Origin: a bacterium
GTDB lineage: Bacteria; Myxococcota_A; Bradymonadia; UBA7976; UBA1532
DNA: 64,000 bases
NCBI GenBank assembly: GCA_030426085.1
Contig: JAUHYW010000055.1
Coordinates: 1-64,000 of the forward strand
Direction of reading: 5' to 3'
Shown: one piece after another, positions 27,628 through 36,272 of the stretch
Layout: every line of letters begins with the position of its first letter
Numbering within the stretch: the first letter of the stretch is position 1
Position numbers and translations under genes: made by a program
The notes under the pieces: model-generated
What the model saw: the letters and a program-made list of their open reading frames with translations, nothing else
Databases searched by the model: none
What the model was told of the DNA's origin: nothing

Positions 27628-28425
27628 ATGAAAGCCAGCGCGATCTTCCGCGCCGACCTGCTCGCGGACAAGGTCGTCGTCGTCACCGGCGGCGGCTCGG
27701 GCCTGGGGCTGGCCATCGCCACCGAGTGCGCCGCCCTCGGGGCCCGGGTCGCGATCGGCGCCCGCAAGCTCGAGCGGCTCGAGCAGGCCGCCGCCGGCCT
27801 CGAGGCCGAGGGGGCCGAGGTCTTCCACGCGGCGCTCGACATCCGGGACGACGCGGCGGTCGAGGCCTGGGTCGAGGCGGTCGTCGAGCGCTTCGGCCGG
27901 ATCGACGTGCTGGTCAACAACGCCGGGGGGCAGTTCCCCTCGCCGGCGATGGCCATCAGGGCCAAGGGCTGGCGGGCGGTGATCGACACCAACCTCAACG
28001 GCACCTGGTACATGAGCCGGGCGGTCGGCGAGCGCATGGCGAAGGCCGGCGGGGGGCGCATCATCAACATCGTGGCCAACATGTGGCGCGGCTTCCCCGG
28101 CATGGCCCACACCGGCGCCGCCCGGGCGGGGGTGGTGAACCTGACCAAGACCCTGGCGCTGGAGTGGGCCAAGGAGGGCATCCTGGTCAACGCCGTGGCC
28201 CCCGGCGTCATCCGCAGCTCGGGCCTCGACACCTACCCCGACTACGTGCGCGAGTCGATCGAGACCGAGGTGCCCAAGCACATCCCGCTCAAGCGGCTGG
28301 GCAAGGAGGACGACGTCGCCTGGGCGGTGGCCTACCTCGCCGGCCCGGCGGGGGACTACATCACCGGCGAGACGATCTGCGTCGACGGCGGCCAGGCCCA
28401 CTGGGGCATGGTGTTCGCGATCTGA
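27628..28425 (+). CDS. SDR family oxidoreductase, peroxisomal trans-2-enoyl-CoA reductase-like
   Basis: 265 aa. The NAD(P)-binding motif is TGGGSGLG and the structural NNAG is present. Instead of the usual YxxxK the sequence reads AHTGAARAGVVNLTK; the same HSGAARAG form is typical of the PECR/enoyl-CoA reductase branch, so this is a family trait rather than loss of activity. Also PECR-like are LNGTWYMSRAVGERM, LALEWAKEGILVNAVAPGVI and GDYITGETICVDGG. It probably reduces 2-enoyl-CoA esters in fatty-acid metabolism. GGGGAGGAG precedes the ATG. A palindrome over the promoter suggests repression by a dimeric regulator. Confidence 0.85.
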   Translation: MKASAIFRADLLADKVVVVTGGGSGLGLAIATECAALGARVAIGARKLERLEQAAAGLEAEGAEVFHAALDIRDDAAVEAWVEAVVERFGRIDVLVNNAGGQFPSPAMAIRAKGWRAVIDTNLNGTWYMSRAVGERMAKAGGGRIINIVANMWRGFPGMAHTGAARAGVVNLTKTLALEWAKEGILVNAVAPGVIRSSGLDTYPDYVRESIETEVPKHIPLKRLGKEDDVAWAVAYLAGPAGDYITGETICVDGGQAHWGMVFAI

Positions 28426-28560
28426 GGCGGACGGAGCGGTGAGCCGCGGCTGAGGCCCTCCACGGGCTGCGGGCGCGGTCACCGGGCCCCGGGTGGCAGC
28501 GCGGCGGCGGCGGGCGCAGCGGGCTTGACTCGACGGGCGCCCGGGCGCTCCGCTCGATCC

Positions 28561-31500
28561 ATGAGATACACCGCGCTCCTGGTGACGCTGGCGCTCGTCG
28601 GCTGTGACGGCGGATCGTCCTTCCACGGCGAGCTGCCCGAGGGGCGGGACGCCGGTCGGGACGGGGGGCTGCCGCCCGACGCCGATGCCCCGCCCGACGC
28701 CGCCGCGCCGCTCGACGCCCGCCCCGATGTCCTGCCCGACGCCGCGCCCGACGCCCGCCCCGATTCGACCCCCCCGAACGACGCCGCCCCCGACGCCCTG
28801 CCCGACGCCGCGCCCTGCCCCCCGTTCGTGGCCCCGGGCCCGGCGGGGGACGGGCTGCCCGATCTGCGGCTGCGCAGCGCGCTGATCCTGGGCGCGCCGC
28901 CGGGCGACGTGGCCTTGTGGGCCGGCGATCTGGACGGCGACCCGGCGATGCCCGAGGTGGCGGTGATCCGGGGCGGGCGGCTGGAGGTCTTCGCCGCCGA
29001 CGGGCAGGCCCGGTGGCGCAGCGCGGTGCTCGACCTCGAGCGCGTCGTGGACCGGGCCGACCTCGACGGCGACGGGCGGCTGGAGCTGGTCGCGGTGGCC
29101 CGGCGGGCGGTCTTCGTGTTCGATGGCTTGACCGGCGCGGTGCGCTGGGCGCTGCCCGAGGCGCCGTTCGGGGGTGATCCGCCGGTCGCGATCCAGCAGG
29201 CGCGGCTGGTGGACCTCGACGGCGACGGGCTGGACGACCTCTACGTGACCGACAGCGGCTGCGGCGACGAGGGCACCGGCCGGGGGGTGGTCTTCGGCTT
29301 CGCCGACGGGCTCGACGGAGAGGTGATCGGGCGGGTCGAGGGGCCCCGGCTCAACGGGCGCTGCACGCAGTGGCACGGGTTCGCCGATCTGGACGGCGAC
29401 GGACGCCCCGAGGTGCTCGTCAGCGACGGCGACGGGCTCCACGGCTTCGACCCGCTCTCCGGCGAGCGGCGGTGGTGCGGCGGCTTCGAGGCCCCGCCCA
29501 ACGGCCCCCTGCCTCACCTCGCCGCGGGGCCCGACGGTCGCTTCGTCTTCCTGCCGGACGCGGTCGGCTTCGTGGCGCCGGTGGTCGGCGGCGGGTGCCC
29601 CGACCGACTGGCGCGGGCGTGGTCGGTGGCGCTGCCCGGGGTGGCGGTGGGCGGCAGCGGGGTCTCGGGCGGGGCGTTGATCACCAGCGCGTACGACGCC
29701 GACGCCGGGCGCTGGCGGGTGCTGCGGGTGGCCGAGGGCGCGGTCGAGGTGCTGCTGGACGACGCCCGCTTGCTGGGGCTGCTGAGCGAGGGGCGGGCGC
29801 TGGTGGCGCCGGGCGACGGGGCGGCGCCGCCGGTGTTCGGGGCGCTCCAGATCGTCGACCTGACGGTCGATCCGCCGGCGCCGCTGCTGCCGCTGCCCAT
29901 CCCCCGGGCCCGCCCGCTGCGGGCGCCGGCCGGGCTCGATCGCACGCCCGAGCTGGCCCCGCTGCTGACGCTGGAGGGTGATCCGATCGTGCTGCGCAGC
30001 GCGCCGGATGATCCGTCGACCGCCGATCGGGTGGAGCGCCTGAGCCCCGAGGGCCTGCTGCGCGGCGGCTTCGCGCTGGCCGGGGCGCCGGGCGCGATCC
30101 GGGCCCTGGGCGACGGGCTGGCGGTGGCCGAGGCCGGGGGCGCGGTGGCCGCGCTGGATGGGGATCTGACGCTGCGCTTCGCGGCCGAGGACAGGCGGGC
30201 GCCGGTCCGGGCGGCGGCCGGCGCGCCCCGGCTGGCGGTGGTGTCGGACGGGCAGCGGCCGCGGCCGGCGGCGGTGATCGGGGGGGTGGCGGCGCTGCTC
30301 GACCCCGATCGGCCGGAGGCGCCGGTGCGCTGGCAGACGGCGATCGGTACCCCCCGGCGGGGCGGATCGCCGATCGCGGCGGTGCGGTCCGCCGAGGGCC
30401 CCGACGGGGTCCTGGTGCGCGACGCCCGGGCCGGGGACGCGGCGTGGGCGGTGCTCGACGCGGGCGACGGGGCCCGCCGCTGGCGGCATCGGCTGGATCC
30501 GGCTCAGTTCCGGCCGGTGGGGCAGGCGGTGGTGGTCGATGGCCCGGACGGCGCGGCGCTGGTGGCCCGGGCCGATCTGATCCTGCGGCCCGAGGCGTGG
30601 GCCGCCGACGACCCGAGCTGCGCGGTGACGATTCTCGACGACCCCGATCCGATGGCCCCGGCCGATGCCTGCCCCGGCTTCGCGGTCAAGCCGCGCGAGG
30701 TGCGGGGCCTCGATCCGGCGACGGGCGCGTGCCGCTGGCGGCTGGTATTGCGCCCGGCGTATCTCTGCGGCGGGCCGAGCAATCAGGCGCTGTCGGCGGC
30801 GGACGGCGACGGCGACGGGCGGCCCGAGCTGTACCTCACCGAGACCAACGCCATCCGCCGTATCGGCCCCGAGACCGGCGCGCTGACGGCGACGGCCGAT
30901 CTGGGCTTCCACGACGCGGGCGCGCTGCGCGGCGGGGGCTGGATGCGCGGGGGCCCGGGGGGGCTGGTGCGGCTGGGCGGCAACGGACCGGTGGAGGCCT
31001 TCGACGCCGATCTGGGGCTGCGCTGGCGGGCGCCGAACCCGCCGGGGCTGCGGTTGCAGGCCTGGATCGGGCGGGATGGGGTGGTGCTGGGCGATCGGGT
31101 CTGGCTCTCGCCGGCGGCGGCCCATCCGCTGATGGCGTGGGATCTGGCCGACGGGGCCGAGGTGGTCCGCCTGGGGCTGGCCGAGGGGCAGGTCGCGCCG
31201 GGCGCGCCGTTCGCCCCCGACTTCGGTGACGTGCGGGGGCTGGTGCCGGCGCCCGACGTGGACGGGGCCGGCGCGCCGGGCCTGCTGGCGGTGGCCGACG
31301 ATGGGGTGCTGTACGGGCTGACCGCGGCGGGGGCGGCCTGGGTCCGGCCCCATGACGCGGCGCTGGGCGGGCCGGTGGCGGCGGCGCTCGAGCCCCGCGC
31401 GCCCCGCTCGCTGCTGGTGCCGGCGGCCGACGGGCGGGTCCTGGTCTACGGCCCGCCGGGCCCGGCGGCGCCCCCGGTCGCGTGGGATCTGCCGTGTCCG

Positions 31501-32127
31501 CCGGCGCCGTCGTGCGACGCGGCGGACGACATCGACCGCACCGAGTCGCTCGATCGCCTGTGCGCCGCCTGGGCGCCGGTGGCCGGCGTCGAGGGCTACG
31601 AGGTGCGGGTGCTGGGGCCCAACAGCGCCCGGATCACGCCCTGGCTCGCGGTCGCCGGGCCGCCGGCCGCGATCGACGCGGGGCTGGTGCCCGGGGTGCG
31701 CTACGCGGTCGAGGTCCGGGCGGTCGGGGTGATCGACGGCCGGGCGCAGCGGTCGGTGGGGCGGGTCACGGACGGGGTCGACGTGATCAACGACGCCCCG
31801 CCCGCGGTGGTCGTCGGGGCGCAGCCGGCGGCGCTGACCCTCGCCGAGCAGCCGGTGACGGTCTCGATCGCGGCCCGGGACGACGATCGGCTGGCCGGCT
31901 GGCGGCTGGAGGTCCGCGACGGGGGCGATCGCCTCGTGCGGCGGCTGGGCGGCGGCCCGCTGGTCGGGGCCGAGTTCGCGGCGGGGGTGCCGTGGAACCT
32001 GGAGGACGCCGACAAGCGCCCGGTGGCGCCGGGGGTGTACCGGGTGGTGGGCACGGTCGTCGATCGAGCGGGCAACCCGGGGGTGGCCGAGGCGGCGGTG
32101 GAGGTCTGCGACGGGGCCTGTCGGTAA
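28561..32127 (+). CDS. Giant VCBS/FG-GAP repeat lipoprotein
   Basis: 1188 aa. The signal peptide ends in the lipobox LALVGC. A linker of about 60 residues made of PDA/PDAR/PDAA units follows, then a beta-propeller-like body with VCBS/FG-GAP calcium repeats ([49 protein letters not shown]) and pyrroloquinoline-like Trp/Gly strands. Near the C-terminus a fibronectin-III-like segment ([20 protein letters not shown]) and another beta domain ([29 protein letters not shown]) end in a Cys-containing tail. It is expected on the outer surface, perhaps for adhesion; ligand unknown. A TTGACT lies 36 bases before the ATG, so the transcript may be leaderless. Confidence 0.8.
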   Translation: MRYTALLVTLALVGCDGGSSFHGELPEGRDAGRDGGLPPDADAPPDAAAPLDARPDVLPDAAPDARPDSTPPNDAAPDALPDAAPCPPFVAPGPAGDGLPDLRLRSALILGAPPGDVALWAGDLDGDPAMPEVAVIRGGRLEVFAADGQARWRSAVLDLERVVDRADLDGDGRLELVAVARRAVFVFDGLTGAVRWALPEAPFGGDPPVAIQQARLVDLDGDGLDDLYVTDSGCGDEGTGRGVVFGFADGLDGEVIGRVEGPRLNGRCTQWHGFADLDGDGRPEVLVSDGDGLHGFDPLSGERRWCGGFEAPPNGPLPHLAAGPDGRFVFLPDAVGFVAPVVGGGCPDRLARAWSVALPGVAVGGSGVSGGALITSAYDADAGRWRVLRVAEGAVEVLLDDARLLGLLSEGRALVAPGDGAAPPVFGALQIVDLTVDPPAPLLPLPIPRARPLRAPAGLDRTPELAPLLTLEGDPIVLRSAPDDPSTADRVERLSPEGLLRGGFALAGAPGAIRALGDGLAVAEAGGAVAALDGDLTLRFAAEDRRAPVRAAAGAPRLAVVSDGQRPRPAAVIGGVAALLDPDRPEAPVRWQTAIGTPRRGGSPIAAVRSAEGPDGVLVRDARAGDAAWAVLDAGDGARRWRHRLDPAQFRPVGQAVVVDGPDGAALVARADLILRPEAWAADDPSCAVTILDDPDPMAPADACPGFAVKPREVRGLDPATGACRWRLVLRPAYLCGGPSNQALSAADGDGDGRPELYLTETNAIRRIGPETGALTATADLGFHDAGALRGGGWMRGGPGGLVRLGGNGPVEAFDADLGLRWRAPNPPGLRLQAWIGRDGVVLGDRVWLSPAAAHPLMAWDLADGAEVVRLGLAEGQVAPGAPFAPDFGDVRGLVPAPDVDGAGAPGLLAVADDGVLYGLTAAGAAWVRPHDAALGGPVAAALEPRAPRSLLVPAADGRVLVYGPPGPAAPPVAWDLPCPPAPSCDAADDIDRTESLDRLCAAWAPVAGVEGYEVRVLGPNSARITPWLAVAGPPAAIDAGLVPGVRYAVEVRAVGVIDGRAQRSVGRVTDGVDVINDAPPAVVVGAQPAALTLAEQPVTVSIAARDDDRLAGWRLEVRDGGDRLVRRLGGGPLVGAEFAAGVPWNLEDADKRPVAPGVYRVVGTVVDRAGNPGVAEAAVEVCDGACR

Positions 32128-32365
32128 CGGGTCACGGCGAGGGCGCGGCGCGGCGGTGACGGGGCCCGGCCCCGGTCACCGGGCCCGGGTGTCCGGCGAG
32201 GCTGGCACGGGGCGTGCTGAGAGGCCGGGCGGCACACGTCGCCGGGGCGGTTTTCGTCCCAGTTCCCCAACCCCCCGCCCCGGCGACGTCTCCTTCCCTG
32301 CCCGCCGCGACCGCCGGCCGCCGCCACGCATCCCCGACACGCAACCTCGAAGCCCTGGAGGGGAC
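32128..32365. other. Intergenic region with a perfect 15-bp inverted repeat
   Basis: The 238 bases before phhB hold a hairpin with arms at 32236-32250 (acgtcgccggggcgg) and 32275-32289 and a 24-base loop. No T-run follows the stem, so it is not a classical intrinsic terminator. No gene is seen here. Confidence 0.7.
32236..32289 (+). promoter_or_regulatory. Perfect inverted repeat (hairpin or operator) upstream of phhB
   Basis: Fifteen uninterrupted base pairs, mostly G-C, would make a very stable stem. It ends 76 bases before the phhB ATG. It could be an RNA attenuator/leader element, a factor-dependent terminator for the VCBS gene, or a protein-binding site. Confidence 0.6.
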
Positions 32366-32707
32366 ATGAGCGAGACGTGTGATCTGGCCGATCGGACCTG
32401 CGAGCCCTGCAAGGGCGGCGTGCCCCCGCTGACGCCCGACGAGATCGCGCCCCTGGCGGCCGAGCTGTCGGACGGCTGGTCGGTGGTGGACGATCACCAC
32501 CTGCGCAAGCCCTACGCCTTCGACGACTTCGCCGGGGCCCTGGCCTTCGTCAACGCGGTGGGCGGGCTCGCCGAGCGCGAGGGGCACCACCCCGACTTCG
32601 AGCTGGCCTGGGGCAAGGTGGTCATCACGATGTGGACCCACAAGATCGACGGGCTGGCCGAGGCCGACTTCGTGATGGCGGCCAAGATCGACCGCATCCG
32701 CACCTGA
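32366..32707 (+). CDS. phhB: Pterin-4a-carbinolamine dehydratase
   Basis: 113 aa. The family core [40 protein letters not shown] contains the catalytic His pair and the WTH motif. It regenerates dihydrobiopterin after aromatic amino-acid hydroxylation, or acts in Moco/pterin chemistry. The N-terminus has an extra Cys cluster ([14 protein letters not shown]), seen in a common bacterial subset. No phenylalanine hydroxylase gene is in the window. GGAGGGG precedes the ATG at 32366. Confidence 0.92.
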   Translation: MSETCDLADRTCEPCKGGVPPLTPDEIAPLAAELSDGWSVVDDHHLRKPYAFDDFAGALAFVNAVGGLAEREGHHPDFELAWGKVVITMWTHKIDGLAEADFVMAAKIDRIRT

Positions 32708-32746
32708 CGGCGCGGCAGATCGGCGCGGCAGATCGGCGCGGCCGCG
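32708..32746. repeat. 13-bp tandem repeat
   Basis: The unit cggcgcggcagat occurs twice head-to-tail at 32708-32733, directly after the phhB stop, and a third degenerate copy follows. It lies just upstream of the promoter of the glycosyltransferase gene. Confidence 0.7.
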
Positions 32747-32764
32747 GCAGAAGGTCGCGGCCGA

Positions 32765-32793
32765 TTGACCCTCTGTAGAGGCCGGTCTACCGT
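32765..32793 (+). promoter_or_regulatory. Candidate sigma-70 promoter, probably giving a leaderless mRNA
   Basis: TTGACC (32765-32770), 17 bases, TACCGT (32788-32793). The ATG at 32802 is 8 bases after the -10 box, so transcription would start at or next to the start codon. No Shine-Dalgarno sequence precedes the ATG, which agrees. Confidence 0.6.
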
Positions 32794-32801
32794 GCGGGAC
32801 C

Positions 32802-35800
32802 ATGGCCCGTCGCAAGAAGAAATCCGGCCGCCGCCGGCCGCCCCGCGTCGCCGGCTCCAAGGCGCCCCAGCGCGCAGCCGAGCCCCCCGAGCCGCGCCCG
32901 GCCGACGCGCCGGTCGATCCGCTCGCCGCCCGGCTCGGCGCTCTGCGGGCGCGGTTGCTGAAGGGTGACGTCGACGGCGCGCTGGCCGCGGTCGACGCCT
33001 GGCTCGCCGAGCTGGCCCGCCCGGCCCCCGCCGAGTCGCCGCCCGAGGCCGCGTCAGAGCCCGAGCCCGAGCCCGAGCCCGCGCCCGCGCCCGCCGATCC
33101 CATCGCCGCCGGCCTGCTCCAGCCGCTCGACGCCCCCGGCCCCCGCTTCTCGGTCCTGATGGCGGCCTACAACCGGGCCCACCTCATCGGCGAGGCCATC
33201 GAGAGCGTGCTGGTCCAGGGCTTCGCCGACTGGGAGCTGATCATCGTCGACGACGGCTCCACCGACGCCACCCCCGAGGTCGTCGGCCGCTTCGCCGCCG
33301 CCGAGCCCCGCATCCGATACGTGCGCAAGCCGCGCAACGAGGGCCGCTCGCCGACCCGCAGCCGGGCGGTGGCCGAGGCCCGGGGCGAGTACGTGCTGTG
33401 GATGGCCGACGACGACCTGCTGGCCCCCGATCTGCTGGCGACCTACGACGCGGCGCTGCGCGAGACGCCGCACGTCGACGTCATCTACGGCAAGCTCCAG
33501 CTCTTCGAGGGCGACCGGGACCTCGACGTCTACACCCCCAACGACTGGACCGGCCGCGAGCGGCGGCTGCTGGGCGCCGAGCTGCACGGCTCGTGCGTGC
33601 CCGACGGCGGCACGGCGACCCGGCGGGCGCTGTATGCCCGGGTCGGCGCCCCGATCTACGACCCCGAGTTCACCCGGGCCCAGGACTACGAGCTGTGGAC
33701 CCGCCTGCTGCCCCACGCCCGGGTGCGCATGCTCGACCGGGTGGTCTACCGCTATCGCAAGCACGACGGCGGCACCTCGTGGGGCCCGTTCGTCGACCTG
33801 AGCTACGACTCCAAGATCATCCGCCGGCACCTGTCGCGGCACCCGCTCGAGGACCTGTTCGTGGGCCTCGACTGGACCGATCCGCCCGGCGCCCGGCGGG
33901 CGGCGATGGCCCAGGTCGGGCGGCTGATGCTCGAGTACCAGGACCCGCACAACGCCGAGCGCTTCCTGGCCGCAGCGGCGGCGTCGGGGGTCGATCCGGA
34001 CCTCGTCGAGCAGCGGGTCCGGGGCCGGCTGATGGCGGGTGATCGGGCGGGCGCGGGGCGGATCGTCGACGGGTTCGTGGCCGACTGGCCGGGGCATCAC
34101 CCGCTCGCCGCGCGCCTGCGAGCGCAGATCGACGCCACCGCCGAGCTGGATCGGGTCGGCCGGGCGGCCATCGCCGCCGGGCGCCCCAGCGAGGCCGAGA
34201 AGCGGGCGGTGGCCCATCACAACCGCTACGGTCTGGGGCATGACGTCTGCCGGCTGCGGGCCGGAGCCCGGCTGGCGGGCGGCGATCGGCGGGAGGCCCT
34301 GTGGTTTCTGTGTCAGGCGGCCCGGATGGCGGTGGGCGACGCCGAGTCCACCGCGCAGGCCCGGGCGCTGGCCGAAGAGCTGGGCGTCGAGGGGCCGAAG
34401 GTCGACATCGAGGCCATGCGCCGCCGGCTGACCGAGGTGTTCGTCGAGCCGACGGCCGACCCCTGCCCCGGGGCGGGGCCGACCTCGATCAGCGCGGTGA
34501 TCGTGGCCCGCGGGGGCGACGTGCGCCGGGCCGTGCAGAGCGCCCTGGACCAGACCCGGGCGCCGCGGGAGATCCTGCTGGTGGGCGCCGAGAGCCCCGA
34601 TCCGCGGGTCCTGACGGTGGCCGCCGACGGTGATCCGCGGGCGGCGGGGCTCGCCGCGGCGACCGGAGACGCCGTCGCCTGGCTGACGACCGACGCCGGC
34701 TGGACCCCGCAGCACCTCGCCCGCCTCGGCGCGGCCCTCGACGGCGGGGCTCAGGCGGCGTGGGGCGACGGCCACCGCCTCGATCCGGAGACCGGCGAGA
34801 CGACCTGCCGCCCGCCGGCCGGGGTCGATCGGGCCCGGCTGCTGGCAGACGACCTCATGCCGCTGTGCGCGCTGATGCACCGCCGCGGGCGGGCCCCGCA
34901 TCCGGTCGAGGGGCCATACGCCGACTGGATCTACGCGCTCGATCTGGTCTGGGGCCTCGACCGGGAGGCCGATCTGGTGCGGGTCGGGGCGCCCACCTGG
35001 GTCGGGCCGCCGCCGGTCGAGGGGCCCGCGCCCGGCGACGCCGAGGGCCGCCGAGCGCTGGAGCGGGTCTTCGCCCGCCACCCGACGCCGCTGCTCTTCG
35101 CGCCCGCCGCCCGCGCCCGTCAGGCCGAGCGCCTGCGCCCGCTGGGCGTCGACTGGCCGCTGCGAGGGCGCACCGGGGTCGTGATCGTGGGCGGCGACGA
35201 CCCGGCGGTGTTCGCCGAGACCCTGACCGCGGTCGAGGCCGGCACCCGCTGCCCGCACGCGGTGGTCGTGGTCGCCGACGGCCCCTCGCCCGCGACCCGG
35301 GCGGCCCTGATCGCGCGCTGCGCCGGGCACACGCTGGTCACCACGCCCCGCCGGCTGGGCCCGGCCAAGGCGTTCAACCTGGGGCTGGCCCGGGCCGGCG
35401 GCGATCGGGTCGCGATCCTGCGGGCCGGGGTGACCCCGGCGGACGGCTGGCTGGGGCGCATGCGGTGGTGGCTGGCCGAGGGGCCCGAGGCGCTGGCCCT
35501 GGCCCTGCCGGCGGGCGCCGACGGCCCCGAGGCGCGGGTCGAGCGCCCCGATGATCGGGCCCTGCTGGTGACCCGGGCCGCCCTGGACGCGGTGGGCGGC
35601 GCCGATCTGGCCCTCGACCCGACCCTGGCCCTCGACGACTGGCTGCTGCGCCTGCGCCGGGCGGGCTTCGGCTGGCGGGCGACCGACGTGGCGTTCGAGG
35701 GCCTGCCCCAGCGCTACGCGACCCCGGCCGATCCCGGCGCCGCGCCCCGCTTCCGCGCCCGCTGGGGCGCCCTGCCGGTGGGCGATCGGCTGCCCGACCT

Positions 35801-36272
35801 GCCCCCGCCCACCGGCGCGCCGCTGTATCAACCCTACGGCGCCGAGGAGGGTGATCGCTTCGACGTGCCCCCGGTCGCAGTGCACGACGGCGAGGGCGGC
35901 TCCCGGGTCCTGATCCGACCCCCGTGGCGCGACGCCGACGCCCGCCGGGCGCTGCTCGACGCGCTGGCGCCGCTGCCGTCTTCGATCCGGGTCTGGCTGC
36001 GGGTCGCGCCGGGCGAGGGCCCCGCGGCCCGGGACGCCTTCGCCGCCGGGCCCGCGCTGGACGCCCCGCTGTGGATCATCGACGCCCCGCTGGCCCCCGA
36101 CCGGGAGGGCGGCTTGATCGTGGCGGCCGACGCGGTCTACGTCGACGACCGCTGGCCCGACGCCGCCGACCGCGTGCGGCAGGCCTACGACTGCGCCCGC
36201 CCGCCCCTGCGCACCCCCGACGCGCTGCGCCGCTGGGCCGCGTCCGCCGACGCCTCGATGGAGCGCGCATGA
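32802..36272 (+). CDS. Multi-module GT2 glycosyltransferase
   Basis: 1156 aa. A basic Lys/Arg start and a Pro/Glu linker precede a complete GT-A domain: SVLMAAYNRAHLIGEAIESVL (117-137), ELIIVDDGSTDATPEVV with DDG 150-152, and the metal motif DDD 203-205. A helical region follows. Two more GT-A-like modules begin near residue 560 (SAVIVARGGDVRRAVQSALDQTRAPREILLVG) and 790 (GVVIVGGDDPAVFAETLTAVEAG, LGPAKAFNLGLARAGGD), both without a DxD, so they may be inactive. It probably glycosylates a protein or envelope glycan. The stop overlaps the next gene (ATGA), so its product is likely a partner. Confidence 0.8.
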   Translation: MARRKKKSGRRRPPRVAGSKAPQRAAEPPEPRPADAPVDPLAARLGALRARLLKGDVDGALAAVDAWLAELARPAPAESPPEAASEPEPEPEPAPAPADPIAAGLLQPLDAPGPRFSVLMAAYNRAHLIGEAIESVLVQGFADWELIIVDDGSTDATPEVVGRFAAAEPRIRYVRKPRNEGRSPTRSRAVAEARGEYVLWMADDDLLAPDLLATYDAALRETPHVDVIYGKLQLFEGDRDLDVYTPNDWTGRERRLLGAELHGSCVPDGGTATRRALYARVGAPIYDPEFTRAQDYELWTRLLPHARVRMLDRVVYRYRKHDGGTSWGPFVDLSYDSKIIRRHLSRHPLEDLFVGLDWTDPPGARRAAMAQVGRLMLEYQDPHNAERFLAAAAASGVDPDLVEQRVRGRLMAGDRAGAGRIVDGFVADWPGHHPLAARLRAQIDATAELDRVGRAAIAAGRPSEAEKRAVAHHNRYGLGHDVCRLRAGARLAGGDRREALWFLCQAARMAVGDAESTAQARALAEELGVEGPKVDIEAMRRRLTEVFVEPTADPCPGAGPTSISAVIVARGGDVRRAVQSALDQTRAPREILLVGAESPDPRVLTVAADGDPRAAGLAAATGDAVAWLTTDAGWTPQHLARLGAALDGGAQAAWGDGHRLDPETGETTCRPPAGVDRARLLADDLMPLCALMHRRGRAPHPVEGPYADWIYALDLVWGLDREADLVRVGAPTWVGPPPVEGPAPGDAEGRRALERVFARHPTPLLFAPAARARQAERLRPLGVDWPLRGRTGVVIVGGDDPAVFAETLTAVEAGTRCPHAVVVVADGPSPATRAALIARCAGHTLVTTPRRLGPAKAFNLGLARAGGDRVAILRAGVTPADGWLGRMRWWLAEGPEALALALPAGADGPEARVERPDDRALLVTRAALDAVGGADLALDPTLALDDWLLRLRRAGFGWRATDVAFEGLPQRYATPADPGAAPRFRARWGALPVGDRLPDLPPPTGAPLYQPYGAEEGDRFDVPPVAVHDGEGGSRVLIRPPWRDADARRALLDALAPLPSSIRVWLRVAPGEGPAARDAFAAGPALDAPLWIIDAPLAPDREGGLIVAADAVYVDDRWPDAADRVRQAYDCARPPLRTPDALRRWAASADASMERA

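Noticed and set aside
28126-28160. Apparent loss of the SDR catalytic YxxxK in the reductase at 27.6 kb
   Set aside because: The HTGAARAG form is shared with the PECR/enoyl-CoA reductase branch, so it is a family feature.
28476-32195. Similar sequences (cggtcaccgggccc) on both sides of the VCBS gene, as if flanking repeats of a mobile unit
   Set aside because: The match is about 14 bases of almost pure G/C; with this composition it can occur by chance, and there is no transposase or target duplication.
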